Assembly: GCA_029858545.1 (NCBI GenBank)
Contig: JAOUFA010000050.1
Coordinates: forward strand, 1-14,211
Origin: Betaproteobacteria bacterium
GTDB taxonomy: Bacteria > Pseudomonadota > Gammaproteobacteria > Burkholderiales > SG8-39
Direction: 5' to 3'
DNA length: 14,211 bases
Part shown: piece by piece, positions 6,833-14,183 of the stretch
Numbering within the stretch: position 1 is the first letter of the stretch
How the letters are laid out: every line of letters begins with the position of its first letter
Program-made: the position numbers and the translations under genes
The notes under the pieces: generated by a model
Told to the model about the DNA's origin: nothing
The model's input: the letters and a program-made list of their open reading frames with translations, nothing else
Database searches by the model: none

Positions 6833-6838
6833 TACAAT
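6833..6838 (+). promoter_or_regulatory. candidate -10 element (TACAAT) upstream of the phosphate operon
   Basis: TACAAT at 6833-6838 (in ATTACAATCC) matches the sigma-70 -10 consensus at 5 of 6 positions and lies 52 nt before the DUF47 start. No good -35 is seen 16-18 bp upstream, so an activator may be needed. I saw no convincing Pho-box repeat pair in the 6718-6890 gap. Confidence 0.4.
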
Positions 6839-6890
6839 CCGCCTCGCCCAGCCACCGCAGTCACCGCAGCCACCGAAGGAAGGACGCCCC

Positions 6891-7517
6891 ATGTTCGCAC
6901 GCCTGATGCCCCGCGACGGACGGTTCTTCGAGTATTACAACGCGCACGCCGAGCGCATCGTCGAGGGCGCGCGCGAGCTCGCGCTGATGATCACCAGCTT
7001 CAGCGAGCTGGAGATCCACGCGCAGCGCATCGACGCCGCCGAGCGCGCCGCCGACAAGGTGACGCACGAGACCATCACCCAACTGCACCGCACCTTCATC
7101 ACCCCCTTTGACCGAGACCAGATGCACCAGTTGATCACCAGCATGGACGACATCGTCGACCTGATCCAGGACGTCGCCGAATCGGTGCTGCTCTACGACC
7201 TGCGGCGCATCACGCCGGAAGCCAAGCAACTCGCCGAAATCTGCCTGATGTGCTGCGAACGCGTCCGGTCCGCGGTTGCGCTGCTCACCAACGTCAAGCA
7301 GCCCGAGGCGATCATGCGGTGCTGCGAGGAAATCGACCGCCTGGAGTCCGACGCCGACCGGGTGATGCGCGCGGCGCTCGGCAAGCTCTTCCGCGACGAG
7401 AACGACCTCAAGCAGGTGATCAAGATGCGCGTGCTCTACGACCTGCTCGAATCGATCACCGACCGCTGCGAGGACGTGGCGAACGTGATCGAAGGCATCG
7501 TACTCGAGAACTCCTGA
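6891..7517 (+). CDS. DUF47 (PhoU-like) family protein, putative PiT accessory protein
   Basis: Cytosolic all-helical protein of 208 residues in the DUF47/PhoU_div family, commonly encoded next to PiT permeases and thought to modulate them. Seen: family features along the length, with RDGRFFEYYNAHAE near the N-terminus, RIDAAERAADKVTHE (47-61), TPFDRDQMHQLITSMDDIVDLIQD around 71-94, and the second half-repeat EEIDRLESDADRVMRAAL, ending in YDLLESITDRCEDVANVIEGI. The paired acidic E/D-xx-D motifs are those that bind metal clusters in PhoU relatives. The start at ATG 6891 has a good AAGGA site 6 nt upstream; a longer in-frame start at 6684 would add 69 implausible residues and overlap the divergent gene. 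The PiT gene starts 5 nt after its stop, so the two are translationally linked. Confidence 0.93.
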   Translation: MFARLMPRDGRFFEYYNAHAERIVEGARELALMITSFSELEIHAQRIDAAERAADKVTHETITQLHRTFITPFDRDQMHQLITSMDDIVDLIQDVAESVLLYDLRRITPEAKQLAEICLMCCERVRSAVALLTNVKQPEAIMRCCEEIDRLESDADRVMRAALGKLFRDENDLKQVIKMRVLYDLLESITDRCEDVANVIEGIVLENS

Positions 7518-7522
7518 ACGCC

Positions 7523-8542
<1,020 letters not shown>

Positions 8543-8569
8543 CGGCGCGGTCGCGGTCGCGGAAGTCGC

Positions 8570-8719
8570 GACATCGACTTCGCCGATGCCGCGACCGTCT
8601 GGCTCGCCGCGAAAGCAGGCTGCCGCTCCATCCTGACCGTGGACGTCGGTGACTTCAGCGTCTTTCGCCTCGCCAAGGGAAAGCGCTTCGAACTGCTCGA
8701 CTGGTTCGAGCGCAGGTAG
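8570..8719 (+). pseudogene. C-terminal remnant of a PIN-domain (VapC-type) toxin
   Basis: Reading on in the same frame after the PiT stop, 8570-8719 encodes about 49 residues that match the C-terminal third of VapC-like PIN proteins: DIDFADAATVWLAAKAG, then SILTVDVGDFSVFRL and a final LLDWFERR before TAG. The ADA aspartate and the TVDVGDF aspartates correspond to the later acidic residues of the PIN active site. No start codon or N-terminal half with the first catalytic Asp exists upstream, because the PiT gene ends at 8542. It is therefore a truncated, probably inactive toxin relic, with no antitoxin gene visible. The family is judged from the motif pattern only. Confidence 0.6.
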
Positions 8720-8920
8720 GCTCCCCGACCTGGGCGAAAGTGGGCACTCTTGGCTGTTCAGAATAGCCGTGCGTCAGCGGATTCCGGAATGGCTGCTTTG
8801 CTCCAAGGGTGGTAGGTACGAGTTCGGCCAATAGCTGCCGTTCGATCATCATCAAACGCAACAAAGAGTTGGTGTAGCCGGCGGGTTTCCTTTGTCCTTC
8901 GGCATCCGCAGCGGCGATGC
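8720..8920. other. non-coding stretch of accessory character
   Basis: No convincing gene is seen here on either strand. Base composition is clearly less GC-rich than the surrounding genes. The short minus-strand frames lack ribosome-binding sites and recognisable domains. It begins the accessory scar that reaches about 9696. Confidence 0.5.
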
Positions 8921-9130
8921 TTACCTCGTTGTGAGCCGAGAAAGCAAGCCAACGACAATTGCGGCAATAAACAGGGCTTGCTCAACTATCGCAATCGTCC
9001 ACCTGGCACTAGGCGACCAGCGAAGTGCGACGCCACATGCAGTACACCTCAACGGCTTCAGAGTCAGACGGTGCCGAATGCCCAGCGTTCGGGCGTTGCG
9101 GTTTGGACAGCTACGTACTCCGCTCATCAT
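8921..9130 (-). CDS. small zinc-ribbon membrane protein, possibly degraded
   Basis: A 69-residue frame resembling small bacterial proteins with an N-terminal zinc ribbon and C-terminal membrane helix. Seen: CPNR (8-11) where the family would have CPNC, then CTACG (29-33), then a hydrophobic helix at about 45-63 (IAIVEQALFIAAIVVGLL). Codon 11 is CGC; a single change from TGC would destroy the second zinc ligand, so the gene may be a decaying copy or encode a protein that no longer binds zinc. The start (tandem ATGs at 9130 and 9127) has no strong ribosome-binding site. It lies 42 nt downstream, same strand, of the small gene at 9173-9403. Function is unknown. Confidence 0.4.
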   Translation of the reverse strand: MMSGVRSCPNRNARTLGIRHRLTLKPLRCTACGVALRWSPSARWTIAIVEQALFIAAIVVGLLSRLTTR

Positions 9131-9140
9131 GGTAAGTGAC

Positions 9141-9178
9141 GCCTAACGGTGAGCTCAACTGCGAGTGGCGCGTTAGCG
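9141..9178 (-). repeat. attC-like (integron recombination site) remnant
   Basis: Read on the minus strand, the site ends in GTTAGGC (9147-9141), a match to the attC R' consensus GTTRRRY, preceded by TTGAGCTCA-type sequence where L' usually lies. The other end, GCTAAC with CTAACG/CGTTAG complementarity (9143-9148 with 9171-9176), is an imperfect R''. It overlaps the stop of the minus-strand gene at 9173-9403, just where a cassette attC sits. At 38 nt it is shorter than usual attC sites (about 57-141), so at best it is truncated. Confidence 0.3.
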
Positions 9179-9403
9179 CCACGAGTCAGGTGGAGCGAGC
9201 TGTGGGGCATCTGCATATTCCGCCGCGGTCGCTACGACAGTGACAGGATCGACAAATCGCGCTTCAACCAATGGTGAATCCGGGCCACGTCGCGACGGTG
9301 TTATCGACCTGATCTCGTACGCTGTGTTGGCAGCTGCAGCTTTCTTCTCAGTCTCAGCTTCGTCCGCGGTTGTTTCAATTTGAATGCGAAACTGTTGATC
9401 CAT
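9173..9403 (-). CDS. small hypothetical protein with a near-consensus ribosome-binding site
   Basis: A 76-residue protein with no recognised domain. It is hydrophilic, with an acidic/Ala-rich N-terminal part (IETTADEAETEKKAAAAN) and a Pro/Val-rich second half; there are no membrane segments, signal peptide or cysteines. It is called a gene because AAGGGAGG sits 5 nt before the ATG, the best Shine-Dalgarno in the window. A perfect 10-bp dyad lies 96 bp upstream of the start and might be its operator. An attC-like sequence overlaps its stop, which would fit a captured cassette. Base composition is lower in GC than the core genes. A structural fold or partner cannot be inferred. Confidence 0.6.
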   Translation of the reverse strand: MDQQFRIQIETTADEAETEKKAAAANTAYEIRSITPSRRGPDSPLVEARFVDPVTVVATAAEYADAPQLAPPDSWR

Positions 9404-9408
9404 CCAAA

Positions 9409-9416
9409 CCTCCCTT
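9409..9416 (-). promoter_or_regulatory. strong Shine-Dalgarno for the small orphan gene
   Basis: AAGGGAGG on the minus strand, 5 nt from the ATG at 9403-9401. Its quality contrasts with the weak or absent sites in front of most other genes here, and it is the main argument that the 76-residue frame is translated. Confidence 0.75.
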
Positions 9417-9498
9417 TCAGATAGGTTGTGTGCCTAGCCCTCCACCCCCATTCTGTTTCGCGTCCCAATTTGCATTCTTCCTCAGATGCCCAACTTAT

Positions 9499-9524
9499 GG
9501 TGAACGCCCTAAATGGCGTTCACC
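9499..9524. promoter_or_regulatory. perfect 10-bp dyad (operator or hairpin)
   Basis: GGTGAACGCC (9499-9508) and GGCGTTCACC (9515-9524) are exact complements around a 6-nt loop. It lies between the minus-strand small gene (start 9403) and the plus-strand DUF3237 gene (start 9697), so it could be an operator for either or a terminator-like hairpin. No T-run follows on either strand. The rest of 9404-9696 is C-rich on the plus strand and shows nothing else I can name. Confidence 0.5.
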
Positions 9525-9696
9525 CTAGAATACCGAATCCCCCACTTCCGCCATCCCCCCAACAATTCATCACCTTAGCGCGCTCTCCCGAACCACATAT
9601 CCCATGCTGCACCGCGATTTCGTGCCAATCAATCCCAGATAGGCGGCGTGCAGTCAAAATACCACCACCCAATCAACACATTTACCGAACGCCCCC

Positions 9697-10155
9697 ATGC
9701 ACACTTCCCCGCGCCTCGATTTTCTCGCCCACCTCACCGTCGATGTCGGCGAGATTGTCTCCATGGGCCCCGGCCCGCTCGGTGAGCGCCGGGTGGTGCA
9801 GATCCTGGGCGGTTCCTTCGAGGGTCCGTCTTTCAAAGGCACGGTCCTCCCCGGCGCGGACTGGCAGATCCTGCGCGCGGACGGCGTGCTCGATATCGAC
9901 GCGCGCTATGCGCTGAAGGACGACCGGGGTGCTCTGGTGCAAGTACTCAGCCAGGGTTATCGCCACGGCCCGCCCGAGATCCTCGCGGCGCTTGCGCGCG
10001 GCGAGGACGTGGCCCCCGGCAAGTACTATTTCCGCACTGCGATGCGTTTCGAGACGGGTGCGCCCCATCTTGCCTGGCTCAATCGCACGCTTGCCGTCGC
10101 CACCGCCGAACGGAGGGCGAGGCAGGTGCTGATCGACGCCTACAAACTGCTCTGA
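9697..10155 (+). CDS. DUF3237 (UPF0311) family protein
   Basis: Cytosolic protein of 152 residues in the DUF3237 family; its biochemical role is not established. Seen: the conserved core in order, with a GERRVVQILGGSFEGP segment (29-44), GTVLPGADWQILRADGVLDIDARY (48-71), GYRHGPPE (87-94), YYFRT (110-114), FET (118-120) and WLNR (127-130). Length is typical (about 150). The start ATG 9697 has no clear ribosome-binding site, and the upstream region is the accessory scar, so promoter and start are less certain than the family. Members often sit near aromatic or CoA-thioester catabolic genes, which would suit this window. It is followed directly by a stem-loop. Confidence 0.9.
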   Translation: MHTSPRLDFLAHLTVDVGEIVSMGPGPLGERRVVQILGGSFEGPSFKGTVLPGADWQILRADGVLDIDARYALKDDRGALVQVLSQGYRHGPPEILAALARGEDVAPGKYYFRTAMRFETGAPHLAWLNRTLAVATAERRARQVLIDAYKLL

Positions 10156-10157
10156 GT

Positions 10158-10187
10158 CCGGCGCGGCGCCGTGCGGCGCCACACCGG
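10158..10187 (+). terminator. stem-loop just after the DUF3237 gene
   Basis: Arms 10158-10170 and 10175-10187 pair at 11 of 13 positions, including a perfect GGCGCC/GGCGCC core around a GTGC loop, starting 2 nt after the stop codon. Only scattered T residues follow (GATTTCTTC at about 10194). It is a likely transcription end for the DUF3237 gene. Confidence 0.5.
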
Positions 10188-10482
10188 GAGTCCTGATTTC
10201 TTCAGCAACCTGCTTCGCACTTCGCGTGCGCATCGAATTCCATCGTCTTGCCGGAGAGCGGAACATGCACCGGCACCCTGACCGCCTAACTCGCTCTACA
10301 AGGAAGGCAGCCGCTGCGAGGAGATTGTTGCCACTAGACTCCGCTCCAATCGCCCTGCTCGGGCGCGCGTCGCGGCGCGAGACTGCCAACTAATTCACAT
10401 TGCGGATTGCTCCGTGCGCGTTCGCACGCGCGCTTGCCGCGCGCGGGCAAGCTGTTCAGACTCCGGAGTCGGATCGGTTTGA
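10188..10482. other. intergenic region with two small tandem hairpins, no gene seen
   Basis: No convincing gene in about 295 nt. Two neighbouring stem-loops lie at 10413-10428 (CGTGCG/CGCACG, 4-nt loop) and 10432-10452 (GCTTGCC/GGCAAGC, 7-nt loop). TTGACT at 10479-10484 resembles a -35 but has no partner -10 at proper spacing. Confidence 0.4.
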
Positions 10483-10653
10483 CTATCCCTTGTCTTCACC
10501 AACGGCACCCCGGCCTCGCTCGTCGAGAGCGGCGTCGAGACCGGCTTCCCGAAACTCCTCGTGCGCGGGTGCGCCGAGGACTGCGCCACGATCATCGACC
10601 CGATATGTTGGCGTGCGGCACAGGTCAAGGGAATCTCCAGGACTGGCAAGACT
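10483..10653 (+). other. coding-like stretch fused in frame to the oxidase start, possible gene remnant
   Basis: After an in-frame TGA at 10480, the frame is open into the NADPH oxidase gene. The part 10492-10605 has the strong G/C third-position bias of this genome's core genes (for example TNGTPASLVESGVETGFPKL), unlike the oxidase gene itself. It has no ATG and no recognised family. I read it as the tail of an older host gene into which the oxidase was inserted. It might instead be an unrecognised N-terminal extension using GTG 10561. Confidence 0.25.
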
Positions 10654-12660
10654 ATGGTTTCGAAAGATCGCGCGGCAAAGACTTCGTTGGGATTCTTTCA
10701 GAAACGGCACGCACGCAAACGCTTTCGCCAGTTGGCCGGCGCGGACCGTTTGATCGATCTCGCGGAATGGCAGAAGGCGTTTGAGTCGCGCAATGCCTTG
10801 ATCACCAGGCGGCTGTTTCGACTGGTGGACGCCGATGGCACCGGCTTTATCGATGAGGCCGAGTATTTCGATCTTGTCGCCTGTCTTCTGGACGACAAGA
10901 CGGATCGCCGTCTTCGACTGGTGTTCGCGATATACGATCTGAATGACGACGGCGCCATCGATGTCAGGGAAATCGGCCAGATCCTGCAATCGAGTCTGGA
11001 AGAGCAATCGCTGAAGGTGCCAGAGGATGAGATGGCGGAGTTGTCCGGCGGATTTTTCCGCTACTTCAAGAAGGCGGGTAAACGCGCGCTGGATTGCGAA
11101 GAGTTCATCGAGGGTATCCGGAATTACAAGAAGATCGACCGGCTCTTCGCGCAATTCACCAATATCTGGCTGCCCGGTTCCGGCCCTTCCCGCAAAGGAA
11201 CCCGAAGCGTCTTGACGGTCGGATCGCGAACCCGGGTGGCGCGATGGCTGGCCGGAAACTGGCAGGCGAACTTCTGGGTGACGGCGTATATCGCGGCCAA
11301 CGCGCTGCTGTTCCTCGACGCCTTCAGCCGTTACGCGGCGATGGGCGCCTCGCCCGCCGTGCAGATTGCACGCGGCTTCGGCGCCTGCCTGAATCTGAAC
11401 GTCGCGCTGGTGCTGCTGCCGGTGACGCGCTCGCTGTGGACGCGCATGCGCCATTTGTTCATTGGCCGTGTGCTGCCGGTCGATTCGCTGACGGACATGC
11501 ACCGCGGCATCGGCTGGTTCATCGTGATCGCTTCGCTGCTGCACACGGCGGCGCATAGCTATAACTACTGGAAAAGCAGCGTTGTGCCTTCAACGCTCCT
11601 GGAGAACTCGGCATTCCTGACCGGGGTATTGGCGTCGCTGATCCTGATCTTGATGCTGTGGGGGGTAGCCTACCGGTCCGGCAGGAACCGCGAGCGGTTT
11701 TCGGGCACGCATATGTTCTACGGCGCCTTCATCGTGGTCATCCTGCTGCACGGTCCTCGCTTCTGGATGTGGCTGTTGCTGCCGGGCATGCTGTTTGTGC
11801 TGGATGGGGTCTTCCGCCGCATCTTCAGAACCCGTCGCGTGAAGGTCCTGGCGATGCAGGCGCTGCCGGATGGAGCGACATTGCTGCGGTTCTCCAAGCC
11901 CGCGCGCTTCGGTTTCTATCCAGGCGACTATTTGCGCCTGCGTGTGCCTGTCGTCTCCAAATGGGAGTGGCATCCTTTCACGATCAGCGCTTCGCCCGAG
12001 GCCAGCCATTTTGAAGTGCATGTGCGAAACAACGGCGACTGGAGCGGCGCGCTTCACAATTTGTCGCGCAAGCGAGATATCGATCCGGGCAAGCTGAGGG
12101 CCTGGATTGACGGTCCCTATGGCGCGCCCACTTCGAATATCTACCGTTCGCCGGTGGCGGTGATGATCGCGGGCGGAATCGGCGTGACGCCGTTTGCCAG
12201 CGCGCTGGGAAGCCTGGTGATGCGCAGCAAGCTCGGCCGCAAGAAGAAGGACAAGCAGAAGGACAAGCCGGAGCAGATCGTGTATTTCCACTGGCTGAAC
12301 CGCGCTCAATCGTCGTACGAGTGGTTCCAGGACCTGCTCTTGCAAGCGGAGGAAGTGCTGGGCGACAAGTTCCGCTTGTATATCCACCTCACCAGTTTCA
12401 GCCATAACCTCACCAATATTGCGATGCAGATTGCCACCGAAGAATTTCACGTCAAACATCAACGCGATCCGTTCACCAGCCTGCATGCGGTAACCAATCC
12501 CGGCCGCCCGAACTGGTCCGACCTGTTTGCCGAACTGGCGCGGCAGCATCCGGGGTATGCGGTTGACGTGTATTACTGCGGTCCGCAGGCGCTTGCGCAG
12601 GAATTGCATCGGCATTGCGGCAATTTCGGGTTCTATTTTCACGAGGAAAGATTTGACTGA
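10654..12660 (+). CDS. EF-hand NADPH oxidase, NOX5-like (ferric reductase-type transmembrane, FAD and NADPH domains)
   Basis: Inner-membrane flavocytochrome of 668 residues expected to pass electrons from cytosolic NADPH through FAD and two b hemes to O2, making superoxide. Domains in order: EF-hand 1 loop 59-70 (DADGTGFIDEAE) and EF-hand 2 loop 95-106 (DLNDDGAIDVRE), both with canonical Ca2+ ligands at 1, 3, 5, 9 and 12; a degenerate third at about 139-150; six membrane helices from about 203 to 386; FAD motif HPFTIS (440-445); GPYG (487-490); NADPH motifs GGIGVTP (507-513) and CGP (642-644); and a C-terminal HEERFD like the HKENF tail of NOX2. Heme His spacing equals NOX2: His283/297/301 (14 and 4 apart) and His353/366 (13 apart). 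A Lys-rich insert lies at 529-538. ATG 10654 has AGGA 11 nt upstream. Codon use is less GC-biased than its neighbours, suggesting transfer. Confidence 0.92.
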   Translation: MVSKDRAAKTSLGFFQKRHARKRFRQLAGADRLIDLAEWQKAFESRNALITRRLFRLVDADGTGFIDEAEYFDLVACLLDDKTDRRLRLVFAIYDLNDDGAIDVREIGQILQSSLEEQSLKVPEDEMAELSGGFFRYFKKAGKRALDCEEFIEGIRNYKKIDRLFAQFTNIWLPGSGPSRKGTRSVLTVGSRTRVARWLAGNWQANFWVTAYIAANALLFLDAFSRYAAMGASPAVQIARGFGACLNLNVALVLLPVTRSLWTRMRHLFIGRVLPVDSLTDMHRGIGWFIVIASLLHTAAHSYNYWKSSVVPSTLLENSAFLTGVLASLILILMLWGVAYRSGRNRERFSGTHMFYGAFIVVILLHGPRFWMWLLLPGMLFVLDGVFRRIFRTRRVKVLAMQALPDGATLLRFSKPARFGFYPGDYLRLRVPVVSKWEWHPFTISASPEASHFEVHVRNNGDWSGALHNLSRKRDIDPGKLRAWIDGPYGAPTSNIYRSPVAVMIAGGIGVTPFASALGSLVMRSKLGRKKKDKQKDKPEQIVYFHWLNRAQSSYEWFQDLLLQAEEVLGDKFRLYIHLTSFSHNLTNIAMQIATEEFHVKHQRDPFTSLHAVTNPGRPNWSDLFAELARQHPGYAVDVYYCGPQALAQELHRHCGNFGFYFHEERFD

Positions 12661-12687
12661 GAACTCCAGGTTTCGGCCTGAAGAGAT

Positions 12688-12720
12688 CGCCGGCATCGCG
12701 ATCATCGCGATTGGCCGGCG
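12688..12720 (+). terminator. hairpin downstream of the NADPH oxidase gene
   Basis: CGCCGGC (12688-12694) and GCCGGCG (12714-12720) form an outer stem. Inside, ATCGCGAT occurs twice (12695-12702 and 12704-12711) around one C, itself a near-perfect 17-bp palindrome. It starts 27 nt after the oxidase stop. There is no T-run, so it could be a Rho-assisted terminator or, at the DNA level, a binding site. Confidence 0.45.
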
Positions 12721-12742
12721 AGGATTGCGGCCGCACAACGCG

Positions 12743-12943
12743 TTACCGCTGATTCAGCCGATAACCGCGGTCATCGTTGAGTCCGGCGGCTTCGGTCATC
12801 GCGTCGTGCCGAAACCGTACCCACCGCTTCACCGTGGCGGGTTCTATTCCGTCCATTGCCGCGACACCCGACAACAAAACCATCGCAAGACCTGCTAGAC
12901 GCTCCGGAAATTCGCGACCTTCCGTCCGCCGCGAAAAATGCCG
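12743..12943 (-). pseudogene. unrecognised coding-like remnant
   Basis: On the minus strand a frame is open from 12943 to the TAA at 12745-12743. It reads like real protein: REFPERLAGLAMVLLSGVAA, then IEPATVKRWVRFRHDAMTEAAGL and GYRLNQR. The only ATG choices give a short product (46 residues from ATG 12883) with no clear ribosome-binding site. The Ile-Glu-Pro-Ala-Thr-Val-Lys-Arg-Trp stretch has the look of a helix-turn-helix recognition region. I do not recognise the family; it is likely the tail of a broken gene. The remaining 12944-12983 shows nothing further. Confidence 0.3.
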
Positions 12944-12983
12944 CTACGTTCGACCCGCATCGGCGTCGCCCAGGCAACGGTGC

Positions 12984-14171
12984 CTAACCTGAAACCCTCT
13001 GATACATCGTCACCACGCAAGCCCCGCCCAGCCCGATGTTATGTTGTAACGCGATGCGCGCTCCCTCAACCTGCCTCTGCCCCCCCGCCCCGCGCAGCTG
13101 CGTCACCAGCTCGAAGCACTGCGCGAGCCCGGTCGCCCCGAGCGGATGCCCCTTGGAAATCAACCCTCCCGAGGGATTCACCACCCACTTCCCGCCGTAG
13201 GTATTGTCGCCGTCGGCGATCAGCTTCGCGCCCTCTCCCTCAGGCGCCAGCCCTAGCGCCTCGTAGGAAATCAGCTCGTTGATCGTGAAGCAGTCGTGCA
13301 ACTCGACCACGTCGACCGCCTCGGGCCCGATGCCGGCGCGTTCGTAGACCTTGTTTGCCGCGTCGCGCGACATTTCGAAACCCACGGTCTTGCGCAGATC
13401 GTGCTCGTGAAACGATCCCGCACGGTCGCTCGTCATCGCCTGTGCGGCGATGCGCACGCGCGCGTCGATGCGATGACGCGTCGCGAAGGACTCCGACACC
13501 ACGAGCGCCGCCGCCGCGCCGCAGGTCGGCGGACAGCACTGCAGCCGCGTCAGGGGTTCGGCGATCATCGGCGAGGCGAGCACTTCGTCCTCGGTCACCG
13601 GGTCCTTGAACAGCGCAAACGGATTCCTCGCCGCGTGCCGGCGCGACTTGACCGAGAGGGCTGCGAGCCGGCGCTCGTCGAGACCGAAGCGCCGACGATA
13701 GTCGCGCGCCGCGGCACCGAAGATCTGCGGCGCCATGCCTTTTTTCTCGTCGAAACCTTCCATCTCGCGCGCCGCGGCGAAGAAGGCCTCGAGCGGCATC
13801 GGCCGGTCCTCGTACTGGCGTTGCAGCACGCCGGGGATCATCTGCTCGAAGCCGAGCGCGAGCGCGCATTCCACCGCGCCCGACTCGACCGCCTGGCGCG
13901 CCAGGTATAGCGCGGTCGAACCGGTCGAGCAGTTGTTGTTGACGTTGATCACCGGTATCCCGGTGAGCCCCACCGGGTAAAGCGCCGCCTGGCCGCAGGT
14001 CGAGTCGCCGTACACATAGCCGACGCAGGCCTGCTCGACCAGCGCGTAGTCGACGCGCGCGTCATCGAGCGCGAGCCGGGCGGCGTGCGCGCCCATCACC
14101 GGGTAGGGTTCACTTTTCCCCGGCTTGGCGAAGGGGATCATGCCGATCCCGGCGATGACGGCTTGCGACAC
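12984..14171 (-). CDS. SCPx-type (sterol carrier protein X-like) thiolase / lipid-transfer thiolase
   Basis: Thiolase-fold protein of 395 residues, closest in motifs to the thiolase half of eukaryotic SCPx, which cleaves 3-ketoacyl-CoA of branched chains such as bile-acid or isoprenoid side chains. Seen: nucleophile Cys81 in NNNCSTGSTAL, VELHDCF with His292, DNTYGGKWVVNPSGGLISKGHPLGATG with His342, and the final QHNIGLGGACVVTMY with His377 and Cys385. No C-terminal SCP2 domain is present, as is normal for bacterial members. The start is GTG 14171, with GGAG 8 nt upstream (14180-14183 on the minus strand). Bacterial relatives act in steroid or branched-chain degradation, often with a DUF35 partner, which is not in this window but could lie beyond 12984 or 14211. 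Aldolase partnership or a non-thiolytic acyltransferase role is the main alternative. Confidence 0.92.
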   Translation of the reverse strand: MSQAVIAGIGMIPFAKPGKSEPYPVMGAHAARLALDDARVDYALVEQACVGYVYGDSTCGQAALYPVGLTGIPVINVNNNCSTGSTALYLARQAVESGAVECALALGFEQMIPGVLQRQYEDRPMPLEAFFAAAREMEGFDEKKGMAPQIFGAAARDYRRRFGLDERRLAALSVKSRRHAARNPFALFKDPVTEDEVLASPMIAEPLTRLQCCPPTCGAAAALVVSESFATRHRIDARVRIAAQAMTSDRAGSFHEHDLRKTVGFEMSRDAANKVYERAGIGPEAVDVVELHDCFTINELISYEALGLAPEGEGAKLIADGDNTYGGKWVVNPSGGLISKGHPLGATGLAQCFELVTQLRGAGGQRQVEGARIALQHNIGLGGACVVTMYQRVSG

Positions 14172-14179
14172 GGCAGACT

Positions 14180-14183
14180 CTCC
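14180..14183 (-). promoter_or_regulatory. ribosome-binding site supporting the GTG start of the thiolase
   Basis: GGAG on the minus strand, 8 nt before the GTG at 14171-14169. It supports GTG as the true start; no upstream in-frame ATG is visible before the window edge. Confidence 0.6.

Noticed and set aside
5524..6906. 460-residue plus-strand frame opposite the ACAD-like gene
   Set aside because: Composition is Arg/His/Leu-rich with no domain, and the opposite strand carries all conserved ACAD motifs.
8655..8864. 69-residue minus-strand frame and nearby small frames as genes
   Set aside because: No ribosome-binding site or domain, and it overlaps the PIN remnant.
9428..9916. 162-residue plus-strand frame before and into the DUF3237 gene
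   Set aside because: Pro/Ser/Arg-rich, and overlaps DUF3237 in another frame without any domain.
10284..10290. GCCTAAC as an integron core site (also at 12982-12988)
   Set aside because: No partner GTTRRRY site or palindromic arms are nearby, and a 7-mer is expected about this often by chance.
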